Shown piece after piece: positions 1 through 12,000 of a DNA stretch of 64,000 bases. The number at the start of each line of letters is the position of its first letter. The first letter of the stretch is position 1. This DNA is from Tubulanus polymorphus (taxonomy: Eukaryota; Nemertea; Palaeonemertea; Tubulaniformes; Tubulanidae), in NCBI RefSeq assembly GCF_964204645.1, contig NC_134035.1, positions 6,388,501-6,452,500 on the forward strand, written 5' to 3'. The notes below the pieces were generated by a model. It saw only the letters and a list, made by a program, of their open reading frames with translations. It did no database searches and was not told where the DNA came from. Both the position numbers and the translations under genes were made by a program.

Positions 1-59
1 AGGAACAGTTCATGTACAGGTTGACCGACGACTAGTGACAGTCGACTACTGTTGGTTGT

Positions 60-285
60 TTGTTGGTTGGCCCATTGAAGAGATGATAGAGTGCATATCT
101 CACCCGCTGGTTGACGGTCGACGGATGACACAATGCAATGTTGTCGTCAATTTATGTACAAGGATCGTGGTGACAAAAATGAGTGACGATAGAGTGCGTA
201 AACCTATATCATCCGCTGGTTGACGGTCGACGGACGACACGTCGCAATGTTGTCGCCAATGTATGTACAAGCATCGTTGGTTGAC
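60..285. repeat. Two-copy tandem duplication, period ~109 bp
   Basis: Two similar blocks follow one another. The shared strings GATAGAGTGC (85 and 188), CCGCTGGTTGACGGTCGACG (104 and 213) and TATGTACAA (153 and 262) are 103-109 bp apart, so the copies differ by a ~6-bp indel and scattered substitutions. The block is flanked by short GGTTGACTGGTTGACGG-type repeats. It has no coding potential; the frames across it are open on both strands only by chance. Probably a young minisatellite. Confidence 0.75.
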
Positions 286-2289
286 TGGTTGACGGGTGAC
301 CACAAAACACAAACAAACAAGAGAAGTAAATCTAAACCGAAACAGTAAACTATAAGCATCAGCTGCGAAAGTTTTATTTTTGATTTTGAAAAAAAAAGAG
401 CCGGCACGTATCGACGTCGTTCTGTAGCAATGTGAACAATGCCATATTTCATAGTCCCCACGTTTGTTTTTTGGGAGGCGCATCTCACGATGACAGTGAT
501 GAAGTTGAATAATGAATCTCCTGTGAATTTGAATGCTTAACCGCGTTGAAACTAATATCAGAGAACTGGAATTGACTAAAGAAAAATAGAAATGCAATTT
601 TTATTTTAAGTATGGGGTTTATCATGTGTTTGGTACCGTGGTGTGTTTGGTGTATGAGGTTAATAGATCGTTAATAGTTAATTTGTCGGTTGGTAGATAC
701 GTCGACACGTTGACACATTGAATGTTAATGGCTGGCGATGTGAATGTGTTGACATGACAACTTTCTTTGGGATACACATAAACCGAACAACGCAGTAAGC
801 ATACGCGAAGGAACTGTACTATGCAATACCCTACTTGAGCCGATAATTCTTGTACTTGGACACTACTTTAAGCGTTGCTACCACAGTTAGTTAAACGTTT
901 CAGAAAGAGCCAATCTTCTTACAACGAGTCTTAAGCTTACTTTGGTTTTAACCAATCAATGAACTTCGCTTATATGATTTATATATCTTTTTACATGACC
1001 TTCTCTTGATCTTGACGTTAAGTTGTACATTGGTTGGTAACGCAATTAATAAATAAATCTTATCCACCACGGACTAGTGGACAACTATCCACCCGGACTA
1101 CCGAATTTCAAACTCGGGATAGTCAATGGCGTTCTACATCAATATTAGATAATAGAATAGCTCGAGTGAGCGGTTGGTTCTCCCAGCGCTCAATTATTGT
1201 GTTCTGGTCTGTGCTCGTTTCAGTGCCGATTTTGTTTTGTTGGCAAATAATAGAAATCATGTCCGTTTTATGAAAGGACGTCACTGCGTCAATAGAACGG
1301 AGAGAACATTCATCTAAATATTTCAATTGATGGCCGCGTATCAGCAATCAACTGTTTGTTTACAGAGCGTCATCGGTAAATATACGATTTGACTGATGGA
1401 ATTTATGTTTATGCTGGGGAAACTTGGAATAGTCCGCGACGTGGAGTAGTCCGTAACGCAGAGCAGTCCAGTCCCGACCTACCGTGCAGTATTAGCGGGG
1501 ATGCTGCAAATAATCCCTCATTGAAGTACGGTCATACGAATCGCAATCAGTGTTTTAATCTGTGGTTTTACTCGTGACGCTGTGGTAATACTGTTACATT
1601 TCTCATAACAACTACGTATGCAAATTCGTTTGAGACATCTTCGAAAACTCTAACGTTCTATCTCAAAATGTGGCCATTCACGCGTGAAATTAGATTTTGA
1701 TATTGAATCGATATTCTTGCAGAGTGAACGTGGGTGATATGAAGATATTTCCATTCGTCTATATCGACCTTTCGCTTGTCTCTCGGTTCATAGGTTCGAA
1801 TCTGTAATTTTAGTGGTAGAGTTTCTTGGTTCTTCCCTGGCCCTTTCTCCTTGGAAAGAGAAGCGTTGAACCTACTGGTAATATTCTTGAGTGGAGCTTA
1901 GTGGATTGAACGAAGTCGTTTCTATTCATAAAACTGGCAGCAGGCGTAGATTCAAACTGAAGCTCACCATCGTGGATATTTCGTGCCTAAAATTTCATTT
2001 TTCCATCCCCAAAGTAAAAAGGGCACAATTTCATAATGAGGCACGTAATTTTCAACAGCGTTACTTTCACACCATTCTTTATGATTTCATCTTGCCCGGA
2101 AACTACATAATGCAGTACATTTTCTAGAAAGCCATTTTCACCAAGACTTCATTTATTGCACAAAAAGCAGTACATCTTCAAATAACTGGGGGAGGACCCC
2201 TCTCGTTTGTGGTGGATAATGCCTTTTTATAACTTGTGATACCCTCAACAGTGGTCCCTGGATACGCCCCTGGCTGGAATATAAATATA
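286..2289. other. No gene seen
   Basis: Only short unrelated open frames are present, and no conserved peptide is recognisable. A GGTTCGAATCT string near 1793 looks like a polymerase III B box, but no A box or cloverleaf can be built around it. Confidence 0.5.
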
Positions 2290-2416
2290 AGGCCAGTTGC
2301 TCAAAAGTTGGTTTAAGGTAGCTGGCGGATGAATACCACGTAAAAACAATGAACTTTGACAGTCACCATGTCAATTATCCACTGATTAACTCAAACCAAT
2401 TTTGAGCAACTGGCCT
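2290..2416. mobile_element. 127-bp MITE-like element with terminal inverted repeats
   Basis: The ends are near-perfect inverted repeats of about 25 bp. The left end begins AGGCCAGTTGCTCAAAA and the right end finishes TTTTGAGCAACTGGCCT. The interior is non-coding. The size, symmetry and lack of a frame fit a non-autonomous DNA transposon (MITE). I could not identify a convincing target duplication in the flanks, so the superfamily is open. A weaker look-alike of the left end (GGCCAGTTGCACAGCCAAGG) occurs near 61150. Confidence 0.75.
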
Positions 2417-3146
2417 CTGGTTTTTAAGGAGGTATGTGTGCTTCAGTTAAATCGATGTTTGAACATAATTAAATGATGATGTTTAGATGAAGTCTATTGC
2501 GTGTTGCCACAGTGGCGGAAGCGGAAACACATTTTGAAAGCCGACGCACCGATAGTTCAGTTGTGTATTTTTCCGCTGCGGTGACCGCGCGCGAGAGATT
2601 CCGGGTACAGATAGTTTCGCTCTCCCCCGGGAACTCGCGATGGTGTGATATAATAATCGCGAGCGTGCTCGAGCGGAAAATCCACATTCTATTTCATATC
2701 ATAATTAGTCAGTAGACAAAGAGCAGGTGCCCGATATATTACGGCAGGTGCCCGGTATACATTACTCATGAGTGGCAATAAGAAAACTGCGAGATTCGGA
2801 TGACAGTGGTCGGTGGCGCTTCGGTGGAGCTTAGTTAAGGTTGACATGCGGCGCAGAGTGATAGAGTCACCCTGTTTGGTGTAGTAATGGCAACTGACAC
2901 GACACCAATCACCGATGACATAGATTTATACCGCTGTTCCCCGTCAAATATATGACGCACAAATATTCGCAAATTATGTGCTCACGTAATATACATGGTG
3001 ACGTCACCGTGCTACTAAGCTGGTTTAAACTCTGTCTCCTGTATTATCGTGGCGGGTGGTTTGTGATCTGTTTTATTGGAACATTAGTCGGCGAAACAGC
3101 TGAGTTACTTACTATTAGGCCTACAGCGAGACTGTATACACACTGG
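2417..3146. other. No gene seen; 21-bp duplication inside
   Basis: Open frames on both strands at about 2470-2715 overlap each other and show no conserved residues. A 21-bp unit starting GCAGGTGCCCG is directly repeated at 2723-2743 and 2744-2764. Nothing else is recognised. Confidence 0.5.
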
Positions 3147-3410
3147 AACCTGCACCACCCCTTCAGCCTATAAACAGAGGCAGGTTGCTGATCGTTCAAT
3201 GTGCAGCCCAAACACACACTATACCACACTATACCTGTAAACAGATACAGGCTGCTGGTCGTTCAATCTGCAGCCCGAAATCAACCCCTTTAGCCCATGC
3301 ACAGAGTCAGGCTGCTGGTCGTTCAATCTGCAGCCCGAAATCACACTACCCCTTTAGCCCATACACAAGAGTCAGACTGCTGGCTGCTGTCGTTCAATCT
3401 GCAGAGTCCA
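3147..3410. repeat. Minisatellite, four copies, period 60-72 bp
   Basis: The core TGCTGGTCGTTCAATCTGCA recurs, with small changes, at about 3186, 3253, 3313 and 3385. It is followed in the middle copies by CAGCCCGAAATCA and CCCTTTAGCCCAT. Unit length drifts (67, 60, 72 bp) through internal indels. The 111-residue plus-strand frame across it is repetitive because the DNA is, and is not treated as a gene. Confidence 0.85.
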
Positions 3411-6400
3411 GGCCGCGGTTTCAATCTGACGTTGTCGGTTGCCGTCCGAAGGGGTGCAGGGTCGAGGCAGAGAGTACAGGGTCCCAGCACAGAGGGTGCA
3501 GGATACAGGCCACAGATTGATACCTAGTCGCAGAATAGCATTACCGTCATTGATTAGTAAATTTGACATAAATTGAGAATGCTTGTTCAAGTCAGCTATG
3601 ATTCATACACGAATGTCGGATGGTATTTTTCTATCATTGGGGAAAATCGTCTTCACGGCCTAATTACACGCACTGACAGGTCTTAGTATAAAACAACACA
3701 GGCGCGCATGCAGCATCTTCAACTGGCGCTGTGCTTCTACTTTGATCAGTTTGTGATTAATTGTCGCCAGTGTCACCGGGCGGCGTGAAGACGTTGCTCG
3801 TATAATTAGCCTAGTCAGTTTGGCGCAGCAATAACTGCATTATACGTATATAGTGCACAGTCATTGCTACTGTACACGCGGCCATCGAGCTGCCTTCAAT
3901 CTCGCGATAATAAATGAAAATTTAAAGTCTTTCAAACGACTCAGTAGACTTTGATTAGCGATTGTGTCCCTAGAATTTGTGTCTTCATTTGTTTAGTTTG
4001 ATTATACATGGTACTAATCAAACTATTTTAGTGGTAGTGCTGCATCTTTTGCTGCTGCTGCTGCAAGTGTTGGTGCTGTTAGTGTTGGTGCTGCTGTATA
4101 CGGCCGTTGGCAGATCAGCTGACGGAGTTCTTCGAATTTGCGCTGTAAATTTATGGAGATTTACACAGAGAAAAGACAACAATTTCACCCTCTATAATTT
4201 CGAGTTCAGGTTTAATCATCATAATTCATTTTGCGCGACGTACAAGAACTTGTTTACTGGGGCTCGATATTAAACACCGAACGATGGTTTATTCGTGGTG
4301 ATTAGATTGGAAAATTAAGAAAATCTCGCACGTTCTCGGCCTCCGTCAAAGTGTAGCGATCGCTAAACGGTCGAATTAATGACAAACATCATTTATTGGT
4401 GTACGTAGAATAATGATGATGAATTATGATCAGATTTACCTTGATCAATCAGAGCATCGTGCTCCAGCGCCGCCGCTGTATCATTAAAGCCGATCTGAGA
4501 ACCTCCTCTGCGGTTCCTATTGATCAATTGACGTAATCTGTCTCCGTGACGTTTCCCAATTGAATTTATCCTTATCAGGACGATGAATATAATGCCGTAT
4601 GATTGTATGCAGAGATAAATAAACCACTCGCTCCTCGCGCGCCTAGTTTAATAACTGGCGGAAATATCTCTCGATTGATAGTGACTCGTGTGCGACACAC
4701 AAACTGCGCTAGTCCTTCCAACTACAACAATAACAACAACAACAACAAAAACAATTTCATCCTCTGGAGTGGATCGAGGAAATCTGGAAGGCAGATGTAC
4801 AAGAGAAAAGACAGGGTATCCTTAGGGCGGAGCAGCCACAATGAAAGTCACGAACGGGTTCTCATCAGTGTTTGAAATTCTCGAAGAAAAACATCTGAAC
4901 TATGTTATTTCTGAGAAGATAATTGTCAAATTTGCAGGTGTGAACGACTTTGTCTTGACAAAATGGGCATCCGCAATAAGAAGGCACAAGTCTGTTCAGC
5001 GTTAGCCGATTTTGATATTATCGGAGCCACCCTTACACAATTCTTTGCCATTTCGTATCAAAGTGGCTTATACCGCTTTCTGATAGTTCGGCAAAAATAT
5101 CTCTCCTCATCAGTTGCAGAAAGCTCAAATCTTAATCTCAGTCAATTATGGCGAGATAACCTCTGATATAGTCAACAAGCGATTGGAGATTTAGTGATGA
5201 TAGCGAGGATGCGTGTGTCCGATTACACTGTATGTTGCGTCGCTCTGATCCGCAGATCGGGAGAGGATTTAGCTAGTTATGATTCTGTGGAGAAAATGTT
5301 ATTTTCCGAAGGCAGAGTTCACTGCTGAATAAACAACGAAATAACGCGGCGTGATATAGCATGATGCCACCACTGAGCCCGAGTGACAGGCAGTTGTGCA
5401 AAACTTGCAATATCGCAGTTCAATCTCTCTAAAATATCAAAATACACGGACTTGGTTTTGTATACCTCATCAGAAGATGAGGGCGGGCATTTCGATACAT
5501 ACAACCACGATTTTCACTATACCGCAAGGCTTGGTCTCTCTTTATGTAACCCCGCGAGCCTTTTCTTGAATGATATCAAAAACGTAATCTAGTTCACTAC
5601 GATTAGGCCTATAGTATCAAGTATGAATTAGCAGGCCACGGGGTTGGGTTGAAAAGGCGCCCGTGTACGTTATGGCGCGTGTGGACTGCCGTTATTATAA
5701 CTCGATCGATCTGCGCCCGTTCCCTCCTTCAGGCGCCACCAACGCCACGAGTTCATTTAAAAATTTAATACTGTTTTGTACGATCGATCTCGACCGATCC
5801 GATCCGTCTAGGACGTATTTTATGGCCGATTTGTGAGGCTTTATCTGCGCCGGAGAATTAAGCGCGCTATTGAGAAATTGCTTGTAGAACGTCGCTGCCA
5901 GATTTAGATAAGGGCAGCAGTACGGGGGGATTGCGCAGTACTGGAGTAGGATACCAAAGATGAAATCGGGTAAAACACTTGCTATTTACCGAGTGATTTC
6001 ATCAATGTTTGTACCGCTGCTCGGCGGCAATATTGGCCATCTCTACAGCAAATAAAATTGCTCTAAGCCGTGCGCTGTTTTTATCCGCGCGCAATTATAA
6101 GCCGATCATAGGTTCTGATCATTAATAGGGCTCTCCAGGAGAATAAGTACGATCTATACGTGAACCCCTGAGTTACACCGAGTGTATTCGACGACCACGT
6201 GATCTTTATTCGCGAATCAGAAATTACCGCGATGTGATTGGAGCGAGGAGTTTTCTGTTGAAGCTCGACGGGGAGCTACGGTGGCGTGCACGGTCGTGCC
6301 ACTGGTCTCCATTCTCCAAGTATTTAACAATAGAAATCCGAGAACGTCTATTATGGTTCTATAGGCATCTACCGTAAAACTATCTATTTGTTTTTGGGCT

Positions 6401-7132
6401 CTAGACCTGCAGCCACAGATATCGTTTGATAAATATCCAGCATCCAGTCAACAAAGGAAGGCAGAGGGACCAGCTACCAGTGACACAGTTCTCGGGAAAA
6501 ATTGACACTCGGTTCAACGGATATCGACTAGAATTCCGCTGTGGAGTTATGAAATTGAAAACGAAATAATTTTCTATGTACCTTTCCTGCCGTTGGGTCA
6601 TTTCTTTTAAGCATACTATATGTAAAGCCAAACTTTGTCGATGGTAAATTTTACAACAGCAATCTATGTCGGATGCGAGTAGGCATTCATCCCGTGTACG
6701 ATCTGCGTCTTCAGCACGGTGTTACAACTGACCACGCGTGGACGAATCTTTCAACTTACATTAAAAAGCAATCATGTTTTTTCGATTCAGAAGTTTATCC
6801 TTAATTAGAAATGGAGATGTGGTGGCCAGATCAATGGCACCCTTTTTGTTATTAGGATATAGGATATAGTCAAAAAGTTGGATAAACTACTTGCTAATTA
6901 TGATACATTGTCACTATTTTTTTCCGTTTTGATTGTGAGATTATTATCCTTTGATTGAATCTCGTCGAAAATTTGCCGTGCGGTTTAATCATGTGGTTCA
7001 CAACTTCGTGGGGGGAGGGGGAGGGGCTGATTACCAGGACTCATTCCAACCTAATAATGGTCGGGGTTTCTTAGTTGTCGCTGCTCTAAACATTATCTAT
7101 GAATTTTTGAAATCTCGTATTTTGCAGCGGAG
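3411..7132. other. Non-coding stretch with short microsatellites
   Basis: No gene is recognised. CTG/TTGGTG-type repeats at about 4044-4100 give a leucine-rich frame that mimics a membrane segment. An AAC run lies at about 4725-4751. A CTCTAGACCTGCAGCCA string at about 6400 recurs near 7468, suggesting a short dispersed repeat. Confidence 0.5.
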
Positions 7133-7435
7133 CTACAAAATATCACCCCCGTTATACGCGTTAAAGTCGATTATCTTCTCATATTCTTGAGCGGTAAAAT
7201 TCCTGGCAAGAATCTCAAGAATCTGTAATATTCCAAGCTTGTATGGATTCTGAATCTTGGGAATCAACAAAAAATTATGAAAGTCTTTCGTCAGCATGCT
7301 TTCATATATAAATACCTTTACTTTCTGTTCTAGAGAAGGAAGGTCGATTGTAGATCGAGTGAACTGATTGTACATTTCTGAGGACTGCCGCTGTTGTTCC
7401 AAGTTAGAACGTCCTTTACCCATTTCTCGAAATTC
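7133..7435 (-). CDS. Candidate terminal coding exon, unknown protein
   Basis: The minus-strand frame encodes about 96 residues from an ATG at 7423 to a TAG at 7133. Composition looks protein-like: a charged N-terminus (MGKGRSNLEQQRQSSEMYNQ), then amphipathic helical segments (EQKVKVFIYESML; GILQILEILARNF) and no low-complexity sequence. An AG that could serve as a splice acceptor lies just upstream at about 7436, after an in-frame TAG, although no strong pyrimidine tract precedes it. It could be the last exon of a spliced gene, or chance. I do not recognise the family and propose no function. Confidence 0.3.
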   Translation of the reverse strand, partial: EFREMGKGRSNLEQQRQSSEMYNQFTRSTIDLPSLEQKVKVFIYESMLTKDFHNFLLIPKIQNPYKLGILQILEILARNFTAQEYEKIIDFNAYNGGDIL

Positions 7436-8295
7436 CTACCAGAACTTTTTTGTTTGTCTTTTAGCCTCTAGACCTGCAGCCAGAGATTGTGTCCCAATTG
7501 ATATCATATATTGTACTTCTCTTATAAGGATGATCATATATGAAATGGAAGGCATATCCAGCATGTGGACCATAGGGACAATTTTAGCTCTAGAGTCATT
7601 TCCTAACTGACATGTAACTTGATCCCTAATTCAGTAATGGTTATTATTGTATTGCATTTGCCCTGCCCAAAATAAGCCAAATTAGACAGTGCGTTCACAC
7701 GTAATCCACTCACTCGATACTAAACATCGATTATGAAACCATAAAACAGCCTTATTTCTAGTTTGTTCCTCTAAAAGAGGCGTCAACGTCGAAATATGGC
7801 CTTTCCATTTTTTGAATACGGGCCTGTATTGAAAATCGAATCTGTGTTGTACAAATGTTGTAAAACCGAGATAATACGCGTTATCCCACGCTACAAAACA
7901 TGACATACTCGCACTGATACGGACCTCTAAATTAGTTTGTTTGACGATTCAGTTGATTTAGACTTGGCGTTTTCTGACGCAATTTACCATGAAACAAACT
8001 TTACAACTGTTGATGCCTTTGATGATTTGAGACAACGTTACCTGTCAGTTTTTTTTATATACAAAGACCAAGCGTGTATGCGATGCAAACTATCTTTACT
8101 AGAAAAAAAACTCACCTTTAAACTGTCCTTGTTTGTTCAACATGTAAATGTTGTATGAAAATGAAATGACTTTAAAGCTGCTTCGTTTTTTGTTTCTGTA
8201 CTGTACTATACTATACTGTAATTATATAAATCATTATCTGTACTCATTGTATGAATATACGTGGAGCAATAACTTCAAATTCAATTTCATGTTAC
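7436..8295. other. No gene seen
   Basis: Overlapping short frames only. Nothing recognisable on either strand. Confidence 0.5.
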
Positions 8296-9090
8296 AAGAT
8301 GTAGTATGAAGGTTGGCTTATGAAGGTTGGCTACTACTCGACGCCTACCGACGCAACGGGTTTATTGGCGACTAGCGACAAAGGCCGCCAGTTGCCGTTA
8401 CATCCGCTCGGCATACGCCGGCTCACTCGGGCGACCCGACCCCTATAACCGACTCGTCGCATACCGTATCCAGCTCACCAATGAGTTGTTGCTCGACCTT
8501 CCTCATAGGAGGAGATTTGCGATAAGGGCTTTGCTTAATTGGAGGGTGTCCATTGACATTAATGTGGACTATTTACAATAAACAAGATTTCCCGTTCTAC
8601 TCCGGCCTACGGTATAGGCCGCAAGTTGCTTTAAAAGCTCTACCGATTACAGCTCAGCTGCGACGTGAAGGAACTCGGCACAGGAATTCCAGCCATTTAG
8701 AGACGGCATATATGCAGAATGTGACCACTAATTAACGTCATTAGTTTCTAGTCATAAACTTTCAAATTCAAATCCTAAACTTCAAAATTCAAATTTTAAA
8801 TTTGAATTGTTCGATTAGAATTAGAATAAGAATCTACTCTATTAGAATTTATTCAAAAGTAATCTTATAGGATTTTAAAGAAGATCCAGCGTTGATAAGC
8901 ACATGGCCATCTGCAATCGAGTCAGTTGCCAGTGATCGTAACCGACTAAAGCGGGAAAGCAATTGGCTGGATCGCTTATCCCGCTTGTCGGGCTCGGTTG
9001 CTATGGGAATCGGAGCGCAGTCGATCGCGGTTGCTGTCAGTTGCGTCAGTAGGCGTCGCGTCGCAGGTCGACGAAAGCCAGCCTGAAGAA
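8296..9090. repeat. GC-rich inverted-repeat pair, possible DNA-transposon remnant
   Basis: The left side holds TATGAAGGTTGGCT (directly duplicated) followed by CGACGCCTACCGACGCAAC. On the right, the reverse complement reads GGCTGGCT, then a ~10-bp insertion, then CGACGCCTACTGACGCAAC, ending near 9086. The ~20-bp matching cores differ at one or two positions. The arms are unusually CG-rich for the window. Frames across both arms share an RRLxTQ string because of the inverted repeat. A decayed terminal-inverted-repeat element about 780 bp long is the simplest reading. No target duplication was found. Confidence 0.35.
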
Positions 9091-12000
9091 TCATCGGTGA
9101 TTTTGTTCACGGACAATGATATCGTCCCTAGTTATGATGTAGGTCGGGTTTTCTAGATTTAACCCGGCGGTTATCGACGCGTGATCGTGTATTCGTCATC
9201 ATCTCTATATGAAAACCCGGCTGCGTTATTAATCGCTATTTTATACAGAAAGCTGATGCGAAATACTGATGAACTGTGCGAAGATTCTTGGTGATGAAAA
9301 TGACCGCGGTATCCGGGCAGTAAGTGCGAGTCGGGGGATATTTATTACCGCTAATGGTCGCGGCCGCGGGGGAAGATGGGTAGCCTCGCGTCTTACCCGT
9401 CACGATCCGAAGATCAACTCCTACTCAAACCCAGCCCACAGCGCTTGTTCATCGTTCATCATTTTTGAATACAAATCACTCAATGCCTTACTCTTATGAA
9501 TATAACGAGCGTCACGTGATTTCATTATTTCACAGAAAAAGAAAAACTGACACTCGAAAGAAGACACTATGAGAATTTGCCTAATCATAACATATTGACT
9601 CAAATACTAGGTTTTATATCGCTCAACTCTTTTCAAGGGATTGATAAATATGAATGATTTAGATTACACATGCGTGTTAAGTTACTGTTTTTGAAACAAT
9701 CACCTCACAAATATGACTAAAGAGGGGACAAAGTGTTGGTTTGTTGAAATGTTTCTATGCAATGTTAGTTGATGTGTGATCTCATCAGTCGGACATGCGT
9801 CCGAGTGGTCGTGTGCATCGTAGTCCTCACCCCAGAACGTCATGTGACAGCGGATCATTGGTCTTGGAGTCTCTCGGGGTTCCAGATACTATTACAAACA
9901 AAATCGCCAGGTTCCACCATTTCATCATCACTGTTTATCGGTTTCACGACGTTTCGATCGATAGGTTTGCGTTTTGTGGCCACTTCCGGGTCAATAACTC
10001 ATCAAAGTCTCGATATAATTAACAAGAAAAACTGAAGCGATGATGTTATTATCATCCCGGCTTCAGATCGATTTCTGCGATGTATCCGTTCTGTGGCGCT
10101 CGTCGCAACCAGATCGACCCCGCTCTATCCGTCTTTTAGCGCGCCGAAGACAATGGAAACTCCTATCGACTGTATGGTTCGTTAGAGCGGCGCACGCGGG
10201 AGTAACTTTCATCTCTATTTCAGTCTCATCGTCTCCGAGTTCTTATCGCAATCGATAAGAAAATAATATCAATATCGTTTGTAGTCGCAATAATATTCCC
10301 TAAAGGAAAACGCCACCGAGTTAATTGGTCTTACAATAATAGCCAGATAGTAGCAATAAAAAAAAACATGGAAGATTTGTTTTCTGAACGAAGAGGATTG
10401 AAGTAGTTTTGCTTTCAGCAATATTTTTGAGGTTTGTTTGAAATCTCCCTACTTGAGCCAAATGACGGTGATATTACAGGACGCTGACATACAATAGAAT
10501 AGTTGGCATATAATAGTTGATAATCTAGGCCTGTGCATCGTAAATCAAAAATAAACTTCAAATGATATATTCCTACGTATCCCTCTCCTCCTACCTCACC
10601 TATACCATTGTAAAATTATCTACTTAAATTACAACAAGTAATTTTTGTCATATCAGTGTTCATTTTGCAGACTGATGTCTAGTTTGTCCAGCATATACTG
10701 ATCTCTGCGGGTTCTGGACCAATGGAAATGTGCTCTAGTGTTAGTTATTACCGCACGGAGCGCTGTCATGCATGCTAACAGCTGCAGCTCGTTGACGTCA
10801 CATCACGACGACGCGGCAGCAGCACGCAGAGAGAGAAAGAGAGATCGGTAGCGAGGAAATCGTCGTGAATTGAGTTATTTGTCCTGAACCACTTCAGAGT
10901 AAGCTCTGGGTTCGTGTACTGCGTGCCGGGAATCGATAGAAATACTGCTGCTACTGTTCTGTAGCGGCGGCGACGACTGCAGCAACCATCCATCCGCACT
11001 CCGTGAGTCTCACGCTGAAAAGAGGTGATACGCTTACACTTCAAGGACTTCATAACAATCGGGTGTTTCATTCGATTTGATTTTTATTCGTTTATCTACG
11101 GCGTTTCATTGTTGATTGTGGAGGACATAATGTCTGAGCCACCCCCGACGACGAACGGCAAAAAACGAAATCGGATTTACATTCAAATTGGTTTCGTCTC
11201 CGAGAAAACAACGTAATTTTCAACAGAAACATGATTATATCGTAGTTATCTATTACGATTTCGGTGCGCGAGGGTTAACCTCATTATATGTAAGGAAAAA
11301 CATAAGGAAAATAACGGAAAACAGCTTGAACCGAAAGAAAGGTTTGGTTGTTCCTATCTTTTCGCGTTTGTGTGCGTCACCCTCGGGGGAAAGACAATTG
11401 CAATAGTTTGGTGATTAAGGCTTAATGTGACAACTGTACAAACAGAATTTGTAGCCGTAAGATCCGACGAACGTCGTTTCGAGACGGTATTATTGTTAGA
11501 GTTTCCTATTAAACCGCCGACCGCAACTCGTAAATACAACGCACTAACTTAAAGCCGTAAATTCATTTGGAATTTCGTTAATTTCGAGAAAGAAGAACCG
11601 GTGCGCGCATTTAGGACGTGTGCGGATTAGAGCTCGAGAACGCAACGGGAACATTTTGGAGACACATAAAGGAAAATCACTAGTAGATTATTGGGCCCGC
11701 GCTTACCCCAGCCGAAGATGTTACGCATGGAATACAATAACGTCCCTTAGTTCACCTATAACTCGCGCACAATGAACAGGATACCGAGTCATCTCACTTA
11801 TTTCGTCTTCGTCATCTGTAAGTAGAAAAATCATTGTTGGAAACATTATCGTATCGATGAAGAAATGTATTTTTCTAAATGTAATTCGTTTAACTGTATT
11901 TTTCCTTATTCTAAACAAATGGCAAATGATAAAGAAAAATGACATCATTAAACCCGTGCTATATCTGCATTGGTTTCCTGTTATTATTTACAGTATCGAT

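Noticed and set aside
1780-1815. GGTTCGAATCT, a tRNA B-box-like string
   Set aside because: No A box at the right distance and no cloverleaf; not a tRNA gene.
3147-3410. CRISPR-like repeat spacing
   Set aside because: Units are contiguous and degenerate with no unique spacers, and the genome is eukaryotic; a minisatellite.
3977-4273. 98-residue frame with an apparent membrane segment
   Set aside because: The hydrophobic run comes from CTG/TTG repeats.
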